Shown: piece after piece, positions 17,138 through 26,155 of the stretch
Layout of the letters: the number at the start of each line of letters is the position of its first letter
How positions within the stretch are numbered: the stretch's first letter is position 1
Assembly: GCA_965227445.1 (NCBI GenBank)
Contig: OZ245751.1
Span: forward strand, 4,030,001 to 4,094,000
Reading direction: 5' to 3'
Source: DT-110 sp030148525
GTDB taxonomy: Bacteria > Bacteroidota > Bacteroidia > Chitinophagales > Saprospiraceae
Length of the DNA stretch: 64,000 nt
Translations under genes and position numbers: made by a program
Notes under the pieces: model-generated
The model's database searches: none
What the model saw: only the letters and a program-made list of their open reading frames with translations
Told to the model about the DNA's origin: nothing

Positions 17138-18285
17138 GCTGTTTCTTTTTCGGGTTCACCTAAGAGGCGGCGATAACTCGCCAGGGAAGTGCGGGCCGTT
17201 TGTTCCCAGCTAAAGGCTTTAGCCCGCTCCAGGCCATCCGCCCGCAGTTTTTCCTGCATATCGGTATCGTTGAGCAGTACGCCCAACACCTCGGCGATGG
17301 AATCGGGTTGCAGGGGGTCGACCAGGCAGGCGGCATCACCGGCCACCTCGGGCATGGAAGCTGCTTTGCTGGTGATCACGGGCGTGCCGCAGGCCATGCC
17401 TTCCAGAATAGGAATGCCGAAACTCTCCCGTTTGCTCGGGTACAGGAAGACGTCTGCTAAGTTGATCAGAGCGGGCATTTCCCGATTGTCGATATAGCCC
17501 GTCACGTGGACCTGATCCATATATTCGCCCAGTCCAGCCTTATCCAGGTAGCTTTTGATAAGGGCAGGTTCCAGATCGCCGACCACCAGTTGGTGGGTGC
17601 GGCCAAACTGCTGGCAGTATTTGGCGAAAGCCACTACCGTATTCGGCGTATTTTTCTTGGGATCGGTATTGCCCAGGAAGAGGCAAAACCTTTCCGGCAG
17701 TCGGTACTTGGTGCGCATATCAGCCAGGTACGACTGATCGGTGATGGGCCGAAAGTGCTCCCCTACCCCATTGTACACCACCTCCACGCGTCCCGGGGGC
17801 AGCTCAAGGTAAAACTCGAATCGCTCCCGCTCAAAATGGGATACAGTGTAAATGGCATCGGCCTTGCGCAGCAATTGACGCACCACCCAACGTCGGTACA
17901 TATTACCGAAGCGCTGGTAAGGGGTATAGCCTTTTGCGAAAAGCGGATTACTTTCCAGGTAGATGATATCGTGAATGGTCACGGCCAGGGGTACCGGACA
18001 CCAGACCGGTGCGGTATTGGAGGTGCAATGCAACAGATCCAGATCGAGCTGCCCGACCAGCTTGGGCAGCTTCACCTGTTCCCAGACCGGATAGCTCCCC
18101 GCAAAGGTATGAATAGTCAGATTCTCGCTTTCTTCCAGGCAGCGATCTGGACCTTCATTAACAAATATATGATAGGTATTCTCCCGGTCGATGCGCTGCA
18201 GATGGCGGATCAACTCCAGGGCTACGAAATCCATGCCGTGCTTACGGGTGCGGAAAATACGCTGAGCTTCTATGCCGATATTCAT
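17134..18285 (-). CDS. Family 1/4 glycosyltransferase
   Basis: A 383-residue GT-B enzyme without membrane segments. The C-terminal donor-site motif is clear (SFGIPILEGMACGTPVITSKAASMPEV, with the EX7E-type glutamates), and the N-terminal domain begins MNIGIEAQRIFRTRKHGMDF as in mannosyltransferase-like GT4 proteins. It probably transfers a nucleotide sugar to the growing repeat unit on the cytoplasmic face. It overlaps the downstream GT2 gene by 4 bp and sits 21 bp after the acyltransferase gene. Confidence 0.92.
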   Translation of the reverse strand: MNIGIEAQRIFRTRKHGMDFVALELIRHLQRIDRENTYHIFVNEGPDRCLEESENLTIHTFAGSYPVWEQVKLPKLVGQLDLDLLHCTSNTAPVWCPVPLAVTIHDIIYLESNPLFAKGYTPYQRFGNMYRRWVVRQLLRKADAIYTVSHFERERFEFYLELPPGRVEVVYNGVGEHFRPITDQSYLADMRTKYRLPERFCLFLGNTDPKKNTPNTVVAFAKYCQQFGRTHQLVVGDLEPALIKSYLDKAGLGEYMDQVHVTGYIDNREMPALINLADVFLYPSKRESFGIPILEGMACGTPVITSKAASMPEVAGDAACLVDPLQPDSIAEVLGVLLNDTDMQEKLRADGLERAKAFSWEQTARTSLASYRRLLGEPEKETA

Positions 18286-18306
18286 GGGGATATGCTCTTT
18301 TAATGG

Positions 18307-18936
18307 TCAGGCAGGAGCACGCACTACGCGCTCCCAGGTGTTAGTATTTGGATCGTATTGTTTGAGCAGTCGTGCCGGGTTGCCCGCCACTACGCAGTAA
18401 TCGGGTACCGATTTGGTAACCACGCTACCGGCCGCAACGACACAGTGTTTCCCGATCGTAACGCCGGGCAGGATCACCACATTTGCTCCGATCCAGCTTT
18501 CATCCTGCACCTCGACCGGACGGGTATACACCCCCTGTTCGGAAATGGGCCGGTCGATGGCTTCGTAGTTATGGTTCAGAGCGCTGATCACTACGTTTTG
18601 CGCCAGTCGCACATCGTTACCGATCGTTACCGGCCCGATCAGGGTCGAGCCCAGGCCGATACGGGTTCGTTCGCCGATCTTAACTGCGCCCACGCCGTTA
18701 TTGACGGTGCAAAAATCCTCAATGGTGCTTGCAGCACCCAACTCAAAAGGATTGAAAGGCAGTATGTCTATGCGGGCACTACGGCGAATGCGTCCGCGAC
18801 GGCGGATTTGGGGTGCAAAGGGATTGACAAACCAACGCACCCACCTACGCGGGCGTGCCTGGTTTTTAGGCATCAGCATCCAGAGAGCCAGTTTTTTCAA
18901 TCGTGGATTCGATTTAATACGATCAGTCAGACTCAT
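18307..18936 (-). CDS. Hexapeptide-repeat acyltransferase (maltose/galactoside acetyltransferase type)
   Basis: A 209-residue left-handed beta-helix protein with hexapeptide repeats (VKIGERTRIGLGSTLIGPVTIGNDVRL; GANVVILPGVTIGKHCVVAAGSVV). The catalytic His probably lies in VVISALNHNYEAIDRPI. It is likely to O-acetylate a sugar of the polysaccharide using acetyl-CoA. The N-terminal 50 residues are basic and extra to the core fold. Its start overlaps the stop of the upstream glycosyltransferase by 4 bp. Confidence 0.92.
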   Translation of the reverse strand: MSLTDRIKSNPRLKKLALWMLMPKNQARPRRWVRWFVNPFAPQIRRRGRIRRSARIDILPFNPFELGAASTIEDFCTVNNGVGAVKIGERTRIGLGSTLIGPVTIGNDVRLAQNVVISALNHNYEAIDRPISEQGVYTRPVEVQDESWIGANVVILPGVTIGKHCVVAAGSVVTKSVPDYCVVAGNPARLLKQYDPNTNTWERVVRAPA

Positions 18937-20159
18937 AGTTTTCGGCTTTTTTCCATGCTGATGAAGAGTTCCTCCACATTATTTGCCCAAGTGTGCCCGG
19001 AAGCAAAAGTCCGGCGTTCCTTTTGCAGACCAGGACCATCAGATGCCAGTTCGGACTCGATAGCCTGCACCCATTCTTCGGGCCCTTCGGCCAGTGAGAC
19101 GTGCTCCTCGAAGTAAGCCATGGCTTCCGTTCGGGTGGCTACGGTAGCTCGCCCCATTGCCAGGTACTCGTCAATCTTGCGTGGGTAATTACCGCGGGTT
19201 ATTTCGTTGATTCGTTGTGGATTTATGGCCACATCAAAGGCCTGCAGGTAGCCGGCCAGATCGGATTCATCCTTGCGGCCCAGGAAATGCACATTGGGCA
19301 TATCGTGTAACGGGCTGGCCCGGAAGGTATCGTCTTCGGGACCTACCAATACCAACTGCCAATCGGTACGCGCGCGGGCGATATGCTCGAGTATAGTCAG
19401 GTCCAGTCTCAGAGCTTTCAGGGAGCCAATGTAGCCGATGACGGGCCCGGTGATGGGTGCAATATCGGCAGGAACGGGGCCAGCTGTTTCCGGCTTAAAG
19501 GCCGTCAGATCACATCCCTGCCCCACAAAATAACTGTGCGGATTAAAACGCCCTGCTAACTGGGCCAGATACAGGCTATTGGCAGCAACGGTATCGGCTT
19601 TGGCCATGTGCAGAGGTTCGATACGGGTTCCCTGCACCTGCCAGTAATCTACTGCGGTCAGGTTATCGCGGGTATAATAGGTGTAGTGCATGGGATTCAG
19701 AAGCTCCTTTAAATGGAGGGAGCGGAACATATCGCTGTCGCAAAAATGCCAGAAGGGACCAAAATCCAGGGTACTCATAGCCGTTTGTATGGCTTTCGCC
19801 AAACGCCGGTTGTTGCGCCCGTTGAGCCAATTGAATACCATGTTTACCGGTACCCGGGCGACCGGTTCGGCTAAAAAGGGCGGGTAATATACCCACAGGT
19901 TTTCGGCCACCTCGACCGGGTTGTCCTTGCCCTTTTCCCAGCGTTCGCGAAAACGAGCAATGGTTTCGGGTTCCCTGGCCCGCCAATATCCGAGGCGATC
20001 CAGGGGGGGATTAACGTACAGTACCCGCCGATCCTTTGCCAGTTCGCGGGCAATATTTTTACAATTGCTTCCAATGGGAATGTCCCAGGATTGCAGGCCG
20101 GTTATGACTACGTCGGCAGTGCGCAAGTCGACCCGTTTACGAGTGTTCATCGATACCAT
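18933..20159 (-). CDS. GT-B glycosyltransferase (TuaH/GT4-like)
   Basis: A 408-residue enzyme with a Rossmann-type N-terminal domain (DVVITGLQSWDIPIGSNCKN, RVLYVNPPLD) and a donor-binding domain (GPVIGYIGSLKALRLDLTI, INPQRINEITRGNYPRKIDEYLAMGRATVAT). It resembles the glycosyltransferases often called TuaH-like in polysaccharide clusters. Two in-frame ATGs (20159 and 20150) both overlap the upstream gene, so the exact start is open. The overlap indicates coupled translation in the operon. Confidence 0.9.
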   Translation of the reverse strand: MVSMNTRKRVDLRTADVVITGLQSWDIPIGSNCKNIARELAKDRRVLYVNPPLDRLGYWRAREPETIARFRERWEKGKDNPVEVAENLWVYYPPFLAEPVARVPVNMVFNWLNGRNNRRLAKAIQTAMSTLDFGPFWHFCDSDMFRSLHLKELLNPMHYTYYTRDNLTAVDYWQVQGTRIEPLHMAKADTVAANSLYLAQLAGRFNPHSYFVGQGCDLTAFKPETAGPVPADIAPITGPVIGYIGSLKALRLDLTILEHIARARTDWQLVLVGPEDDTFRASPLHDMPNVHFLGRKDESDLAGYLQAFDVAINPQRINEITRGNYPRKIDEYLAMGRATVATRTEAMAYFEEHVSLAEGPEEWVQAIESELASDGPGLQKERRTFASGHTWANNVEELFISMEKSRKL

Positions 20160-21336
20160 GCTCCGTGTGTATGAATTTTTTATTGGCCCCTTTCAATTTG
20201 AAGAGGGCTTTTAGCGTAAGCCAGAATCCGAGGGGTAGTTGGGCCAGGCTTTTCAATGTTTTCAGGCTATAGGTTCGGGCGGGCAAACTGATGGCAATGG
20301 CCGTGGCTGTCGCCAAAAAAGTTACGATCCAACAAATACCCGAAGTGCTTAGTGGCCACCAGATACTCAATACCAGATACAAACCGGCAAACAGGCCGGT
20401 AGCGCCCAAGGTGAGGATACGCGGTGGCAGAATAAACTGGATCAGCTTATCGAAATAGTCGATACGGCCGCGCGTCAGCAAGAGACGCAATCCGCGCCCT
20501 ATATTTCGGCCGAAGTAGATAAACTGAGCCGATAACCAACGACGGCGCTGGTTTACGAAGGCTTCTGCTTTTTGGATTTTTTCATCTAAAACGACTGCAT
20601 TCCGGGCATACCCGATGGTAATCCCCTGTTCCAACAGGAAGAGCTCGAGTTCTTTATCGAAGCCGCCCACCGCTTCGGCACGGTCCATCAGTTCCCGAAA
20701 TAGTGGCGCCTCGCAGGCAAACCCCGAACCGATCAGGGCCGCCGATAGCCCAAGCACCCGGTGCCCCGTGCGGAAAATAGCGTTATTGGTCGCCTCACTG
20801 AGCCCGTCCAGTACCGCGAAGTCGGTATTATCATTCTTGGCGGTGCGTTGCCCCTGAACAACCCGAAAGCCACTCTGCAACTGTTCGACCAGCGCATCGA
20901 CGCAGCCCGGAGCCATTACATTATCGGCGTCCAGCACCAGGATGTAATCGACATGCGGGTCAATCACCTCCAGGCCCTTTTTGATGCTTTTAGCTTTGGT
21001 GCTATTCTCGAATGACACTTCCAGGACGCGGGCCGGTCCCTCTTTGAGTTTGGCGACGGTATCCGCTTGTAACGAATCGGCCAGAACCAGGGTTTCCACT
21101 TCGTGGTGCGTGCTAATGTGCTCACCTGCCGCCCGGGCTGTTTCCAGGATTACGGCATCCTCTTTGTAAGAAGGCAGCAGCACCGCTACCCGTGCGCGAC
21201 GCAGACGTTGACCGTGAGTTCGTTCCCGGTAGAGGTGAGCGGCGATAGCAAAGACCAAAAAATACAAGGCTGCCCCTCCCAAATAGGCAAGCAGCAAATA
21301 CTCCGGCCAGCGAAAAAGGGTGATCAGGGTGTCCAT
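20137..21336 (-). CDS. Membrane-bound family 2 glycosyltransferase with QxxRW motif
   Basis: A 399-residue processive-type GT2. It has an N-terminal membrane helix, a catalytic domain with VAVLLPSYKED, VLVLDADNVM (DxD) and the processivity/acceptor motif QRRRW, and C-terminal membrane helices. The QxxRW motif is typical of cellulose/hyaluronan-synthase-like enzymes and of some lipid-linked glucosyltransferases. It overlaps its neighbours on both sides (13 bp upstream, about 23 bp downstream), so it is inside a tightly packed operon. Confidence 0.92.
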   Translation of the reverse strand: MDTLITLFRWPEYLLLAYLGGAALYFLVFAIAAHLYRERTHGQRLRRARVAVLLPSYKEDAVILETARAAGEHISTHHEVETLVLADSLQADTVAKLKEGPARVLEVSFENSTKAKSIKKGLEVIDPHVDYILVLDADNVMAPGCVDALVEQLQSGFRVVQGQRTAKNDNTDFAVLDGLSEATNNAIFRTGHRVLGLSAALIGSGFACEAPLFRELMDRAEAVGGFDKELELFLLEQGITIGYARNAVVLDEKIQKAEAFVNQRRRWLSAQFIYFGRNIGRGLRLLLTRGRIDYFDKLIQFILPPRILTLGATGLFAGLYLVLSIWWPLSTSGICWIVTFLATATAIAISLPARTYSLKTLKSLAQLPLGFWLTLKALFKLKGANKKFIHTEHGIDEHS

Positions 21337-22241
21337 GGGTCATTTATTTGTGGCGAAAGATGCCATTTCAGGGCGTCCAGGTAAGCCTTCCAATGATTGG
21401 CATCTCTGGCTAAGAAAAACTGTATCAGATTTTTGGGAATACTGACAAAAACCATGTACAGGCTGGCCAGCCAGCGGCTTAACCCTTTGCTATTACGGCG
21501 CATATACAGAATTCGGTTCCGGTTAAGGTAATACGTTTTTAAGGGGCTGTTTTTCTGGACAGACATAGATTCCTTATGAAAAACCAGGCTCTGAGGCTGA
21601 TAATATATCTGGTAACCTGCCCGTCGGATCTGGGTACTCCAATCGTGTTCTTCATAATAGAGAAAATACGATTCGGGCATTTCGCCCACTTCCCCTATGA
21701 CGGCGCGCGGCACCATCATGGCGCATCCATGGGCAAAAGGTGTATAGCGGGGCAGATCGTACTGGCCGCTATCCACCTCTTTGTGCCCAATGGCCTGCAT
21801 ACGCAGCGTGAAGGGGTTCATGGCTGTAAAACCAGCGTATTGTATAGTATCGGGATGATCGTAATACCGGATCTTGGGACTGACGGCCCCCACCTTAGGA
21901 TACATGGAGAAGGTGGCCACCAGATGGGTAAGGAAATCGGGGGTCACCTCCGTATCGTTATTTAGCAGCAGGATGAACTCTCCCTTTGCCTGTCGGATAC
22001 CCAGATTGTTCCCGCCGGCAAAACCGAGGTTGCGCGTACTGCGCAGCAGGCGCACGTAGGAATCGCTCAGATCCAGGCGTGCTATATCTTCCTCCCCCGA
22101 CGCATTATCTACGATCAAGACTTCAAAAGCCGGACTACGGACCTCCCGCAGTGAAGCCAATAGCTCGTTAGTCACCGCCGCCTGGCGGTAATTGATGGTA
22201 ATAATGGAGACCAAGGGATTGGTAGTCATAGCACTTGGCAT
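21324..22241 (-). CDS. Family 2 glycosyltransferase (rhamnosyltransferase-like)
   Basis: A 305-residue GT2 with VSIITINYRQAA, EVLIVDNASGEED and the metal-site-like ILLLNNDTEVTPDF, as in WbbL/rhamnosyltransferase-like enzymes. The predicted tail is amphipathic without a clear membrane helix. A second ATG at 22229 gives the more usual start MTTNPLVSI. The next genes upstream on this strand are separated by the plus-strand methyltransferase gene, so this is probably the first gene of a sub-operon reading to 15959. Confidence 0.92.
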   Translation of the reverse strand: MPSAMTTNPLVSIITINYRQAAVTNELLASLREVRSPAFEVLIVDNASGEEDIARLDLSDSYVRLLRSTRNLGFAGGNNLGIRQAKGEFILLLNNDTEVTPDFLTHLVATFSMYPKVGAVSPKIRYYDHPDTIQYAGFTAMNPFTLRMQAIGHKEVDSGQYDLPRYTPFAHGCAMMVPRAVIGEVGEMPESYFLYYEEHDWSTQIRRAGYQIYYQPQSLVFHKESMSVQKNSPLKTYYLNRNRILYMRRNSKGLSRWLASLYMVFVSIPKNLIQFFLARDANHWKAYLDALKWHLSPQINDPWTP

Positions 22242-22278
22242 TTAGGTACGAGGATGGTTCGTACGGATACCGGGACGG

Positions 22279-22298
22279 AATTGGCCTCCTGGCCAATT
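22279..22298. other. Perfect hairpin between divergent genes
   Basis: AATTGGCC, loop TCCT, GGCCAATT: an 8-bp perfect stem in the 193-bp gap between the divergent glycosyltransferase and methyltransferase genes. It could be a regulatory site or a chance palindrome. Confidence 0.5.
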
Positions 22299-22434
22299 GG
22301 TTAGTGCTGTTTTAGAGAAATATAGGCAACGGATTAAGACTTTGTACGTAAATGTCTATTAAATGATTCAATAACTATTTGATTACGGGCGAGATTCCCA
22401 ACCCAGCATCTCCCCCTGTAATAACCCTTGAACT

Positions 22435-23163
22435 ATGCAAGTACAAACGCCTCCGCATCGGTATAAGCTCCCCATAAAGCGTACCGATCGGGTATTGGAA
22501 GTAGGCAGTGGTCACCATCCACACCCCAAAGCCCACGTCATTGTCGATAAATTTATTGACTCCAACTACCACCGTAAGACTGATATCAGGGTTTTGAAGA
22601 ACCAGGAATTCATTCAGGCCGACGGGGCAGATATGCCCTTCTCCGATAACGAATTCGACTATGTCATATGCAACCAGGTGCTGGAGCACGTCGATGACCC
22701 CAGAGCTTTCCTTACCGAACAATCACGAGTAGCCAAACGGGGCTACCTGGAAACACCATCGGTTGTTGGCGAATATTTGTTCCCCAAGGAATCACACCGT
22801 TGGCTCATTCTTCCCATTGACGGCAAGCTGATCATTATGGACAAGGAGGCGAATTGGTTTGACAGCCAATTTGACTTCGGCCTGCTCTTCCTTACCTATT
22901 TGCAACGGACCTCTATGGGTTATAAGATCCTGCGGGATACGCGACCCAATATGTGGACCACCCGTTATGCCTGGGAAGGTCAGATCGAGTTCGAGGTTAA
23001 CCCCGACAACCCGGAATACCGCAAGTATTTCACCGGCCCCTGGGATGAGGCTATGATCAGGCAATTCTTCCCGGAGCAATCCAAACCCAGGGAGTTTATG
23101 GATGCCTTTTCTTCTATGGTGAAAATTGGCTGGCAGGCGGTTACCGGAACTACCAAATTTTAG
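22435..23163 (+). CDS. Class I SAM-dependent methyltransferase
   Basis: A 242-residue methyltransferase of the Methyltransf_11 type. It has a SAM-binding glycine motif (RVLEVGSGHHPHP), an acidic residue at the end of strand 2 (VIVDKFIDS) and motif IV-like FDYVICNQVLEHVDDP. A long C-terminal half, rich in aromatic residues, is typical of polysaccharide-cluster methyltransferases. The substrate is probably a sugar of the encoded polymer, inferred from context. It is the only gene of the locus on the plus strand. Confidence 0.88.
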   Translation: MQVQTPPHRYKLPIKRTDRVLEVGSGHHPHPKAHVIVDKFIDSNYHRKTDIRVLKNQEFIQADGADMPFSDNEFDYVICNQVLEHVDDPRAFLTEQSRVAKRGYLETPSVVGEYLFPKESHRWLILPIDGKLIIMDKEANWFDSQFDFGLLFLTYLQRTSMGYKILRDTRPNMWTTRYAWEGQIEFEVNPDNPEYRKYFTGPWDEAMIRQFFPEQSKPREFMDAFSSMVKIGWQAVTGTTKF

Positions 23164-23233
23164 ACATCACCTCAAATTCATTTTACTACGGCTTCTGGTA
23201 AGGGCCCGGCGAACTTTTCGACCTCGCCAATTT

Positions 23234-24697
23234 TCACTTGGCCGGTACTTTCACCAATCCTTTTTCGATCCCCTGTCGTTCCCACTTGGGCAGAAGCCAC
23301 ATATAAGCCATAAAAGCATACACGATTAGTCCGTTTGGCATTTGCTGTAAAGCACCGCTTCCGTAGGAGGCTCCCATCAGTCCAAAAACGCCACAGGTCA
23401 TGGCCGCTCCCAGACCGATGTATTCAAAGGATTTCAAACGGAATAAAATGATGTAGGCACTACTGAGGATAAAGAAAAACAGGGTCATTAAATGCAGGTA
23501 CAGGCCTACAATTCCCTGTTCGGCCCAGATCTGTACGTAGTGGCTGTCGGTAGGCGTTTCGGCCAGGAAAGTCCCCGGTGAAAATCGTAGCCCCCAGTTA
23601 CCCGCCGAACCGATACCACCACCGAACGGACGACTGGACAGATAGTCCGACAGGAGGCGTTGGTTTTCTTTGCGGACCAGTAAGGATGGATTATTCGGAT
23701 CAAGGGCCGTCCGGATGCGACGGAGTTCGTACACACTGTTACCGATGGTCGTCCATTTGAAAAAGCCAAAGACCGCCAGCATTCCGCCGTAGACCGTAGC
23801 AATAATGGCCAGCCTTTTGGTAAAAATAGCATACAGGGCAAAGCCTGCTACCGGTACCGCCAAGGCTCCCCGGGTGCCGGAGATTAGTAGACCGAACATG
23901 GCCAGCACGGAAACGGCCAGGTAAAAAACCTTATCCTTAAATTTAGGCGTATGGAGTCCCAGAATGGCAAAAACGACCCCCGAGAAGCCCATGCTTCCGC
24001 CAAAAGTAGCCGAATCCGAGAAGAAGGAGAAAATGCGCAGACCGCCGGGTAAGCGGTGGGTTTTCCCCCCGATGGTATCCAGCCAGTAGTCTTCCCAGGG
24101 ATCCACACCAATAAACTTTTGCTGGATACCTTTAATCACACCCAGTACCGTGAAGTACGCCCATAACTTCAGCAGCCGGTCCAGAAACTTTTTTTCCGGA
24201 AGGAGAATATATACCAGGGGGATGGTCAGGAACATGTACAATGACACGCCCCGCATAGCGTAAAACCAGGCCACCCGGCTCACGGCTTCCGGATTGCCCA
24301 GCTGAAAGAGAGAATACGCAAACCATATAACGGCAAAATAAGTCATGGGCTTCAGCGCCCGTTTCCAGTCCACTGTTTTATTGAACTGCGAAAAAAATAC
24401 GCTAAGCCAGGTAAGCACCAATAAGCCATCTACCGAAAGGCCCAAGGGGCCGGGTACATACCGGGCCAATCCCAGGGCAAAATAATTGGCGTAAAAAAGA
24501 GCCGCTGCCCCGATCAGGGGTCGCATAAATACTACGCTCAGAAAAATGGCAATGAAGGGCAGTAATAGTAAGGGAATGCCTGCGGCCAGATTAGCACCGG
24601 AAAAAAACATAATGGCTCCACCCATTGCCAGGAACAACAGGCCAATAAACAGTCCTTTAAGGACCAGGCTCCATTTATTTTCGAGGGGGCGCTGCAT
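23234..24697 (-). CDS. O-antigen ligase / Wzy-like polymerase family membrane protein
   Basis: A 487-residue polytopic membrane protein with about 11-12 hydrophobic segments. A large periplasmic loop of the Wzy_C/O-antigen ligase family carries the region SRPFGGGIGSAGNWGLRFSP and a downstream His in PTDSHYVQIWAEQGIVG, which match the conserved loop and the H-x-x-Y/W-E-x-G-style motif of this family. It would polymerise or ligate undecaprenyl-linked repeat units in the periplasm. Polymerase and ligase cannot be told apart from sequence. It lies downstream of the flippase. Confidence 0.88.
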   Translation of the reverse strand: MQRPLENKWSLVLKGLFIGLLFLAMGGAIMFFSGANLAAGIPLLLLPFIAIFLSVVFMRPLIGAAALFYANYFALGLARYVPGPLGLSVDGLLVLTWLSVFFSQFNKTVDWKRALKPMTYFAVIWFAYSLFQLGNPEAVSRVAWFYAMRGVSLYMFLTIPLVYILLPEKKFLDRLLKLWAYFTVLGVIKGIQQKFIGVDPWEDYWLDTIGGKTHRLPGGLRIFSFFSDSATFGGSMGFSGVVFAILGLHTPKFKDKVFYLAVSVLAMFGLLISGTRGALAVPVAGFALYAIFTKRLAIIATVYGGMLAVFGFFKWTTIGNSVYELRRIRTALDPNNPSLLVRKENQRLLSDYLSSRPFGGGIGSAGNWGLRFSPGTFLAETPTDSHYVQIWAEQGIVGLYLHLMTLFFFILSSAYIILFRLKSFEYIGLGAAMTCGVFGLMGASYGSGALQQMPNGLIVYAFMAYMWLLPKWERQGIEKGLVKVPAK

Positions 24698-24781
24698 GAA
24701 ATTTGTATTCCGGTCAAGCTGATTGACGTCTACCCTGGTATACGATGATTATTATGTATTCGATGCAAATCCGAAGCTTTT

Positions 24782-26155
24782 TTACCCTTCCCCGGAAACG
24801 GTTTTGCGTTGCAGTAGGCCTTTTACCTGCTTTGACATAGATCCTGCCGATTCCCACAGTAAGCCAACAGGGAAGGCCGTTTCCCGAAAGATGTACCACC
24901 ACCCTACCAGGATTCCGAGTCCGGTAAATATGATTGTAGCCCAGGCCACCATGGGCAGGGAAGCAAAGACGAAGACGGCTATACAATCCAATACCACATT
25001 AGCCCCCAACATTAGCCATATTTTCCAGAAATTGAGTTGGGGCTTATCCAATGCAAACAGAGCGACTCCCGAATACCGGTCGAAGGGCAGTAATAAAATG
25101 TATACCGTTATGATGTACACCAGGGTCCGTTGCAAATCACGGGAATCGGCATACTCAGCCCCTCCGATCAATGTCAGCAGGGGGTCGGCAAATAATAGCA
25201 AAACGATCAGGATGGGCACCAGCAGAATGGCCGTACCGACCAACTGCTCGCTGAGCATACGGTTGAAGGACTCCCGACTCTCCTGAAATGCTCTGGACAG
25301 TTTGGGAAAAGCGGTTGCCGTAAAGCTGCGCAAAGGTATTTCGATCAATTCCACCAACTTTAAAGGAATGGCGTAAATGGCGATTGCCTGTGCTCCCATA
25401 GCAGCCGATAAACTCATGATCACCGTATCCGAACTTCGGAGCAGATTACTACCCACATAACTTGCGGTGGAGTACCACCCGAATTGCAGGATCCTGCGCA
25501 GCATCCCTGCATTCCAGTGTCTCCAGGTTTGGTGACCATCCCAGTTTTTGGCGAAAGCCAATAAACTGGATAATGCATTCATGCCGACGTGGATGCCGAT
25601 AATGTGAAATAAGGACGGATTGGGTACGGCCAGAATATAGCCCGAGATACCCAGAAAAATAAGAAAGCCATTCAAACCGCGTATTACGAACAGTCGCTGA
25701 AAGTTGATCGCCCCCTGGCAAATCATGGTCGCTTGGTGGAAAGGCAAATTTGCGAAGGCCAATAACGGATAAAACAACAAAACCGGCCCGTAATAGCTGG
25801 CCTGCCATTCTGGCCCCAACAGGAAATAAACAGGTAGAAAAAGAACGGCCAGTCCAGTCGTAGTCAGTACACTCAAATGATAAGAGGCGGCAATACTGCG
25901 ATCCCTCTCCAGCCCGTCGTTGGTAGAGATCATGCGGATAGCTGCCGTACCCGTCAGGCCAAGGCGAAGCATATCCAACAGCGCCGTTGCCGTCACGTAT
26001 ATTACCCAGCGTCCGTAAAGTTCTTTGTCGAGCAGGCGCACCATCAGTAGGAAAGTGAGCATGCTGAAGCCGGCATACATCAGGTTTCCGGCCAGTGAAT
26101 AGAAGTTATCCGACCGGCGTAATTTATGCCACAAATCGAGGAATCGATGCATCAT
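24782..26155 (-). CDS. Wzx-type polysaccharide flippase (MOP superfamily)
   Basis: A 457-residue membrane protein with 12-14 hydrophobic helices. It begins with the amphipathic segment typical of oligosaccharide flippases (FYSLAGNLMYAGFSMLTFLLMVRLL) and has a central SYVGSNLLRSSDTVIMSLSA repeat half. It would move lipid-linked repeat units across the inner membrane. Its start overlaps the stop of the Wzc-like gene by 4 bp (ATGA). Confidence 0.9.
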   Translation of the reverse strand: MMHRFLDLWHKLRRSDNFYSLAGNLMYAGFSMLTFLLMVRLLDKELYGRWVIYVTATALLDMLRLGLTGTAAIRMISTNDGLERDRSIAASYHLSVLTTTGLAVLFLPVYFLLGPEWQASYYGPVLLFYPLLAFANLPFHQATMICQGAINFQRLFVIRGLNGFLIFLGISGYILAVPNPSLFHIIGIHVGMNALSSLLAFAKNWDGHQTWRHWNAGMLRRILQFGWYSTASYVGSNLLRSSDTVIMSLSAAMGAQAIAIYAIPLKLVELIEIPLRSFTATAFPKLSRAFQESRESFNRMLSEQLVGTAILLVPILIVLLLFADPLLTLIGGAEYADSRDLQRTLVYIITVYILLLPFDRYSGVALFALDKPQLNFWKIWLMLGANVVLDCIAVFVFASLPMVAWATIIFTGLGILVGWWYIFRETAFPVGLLWESAGSMSKQVKGLLQRKTVSGEG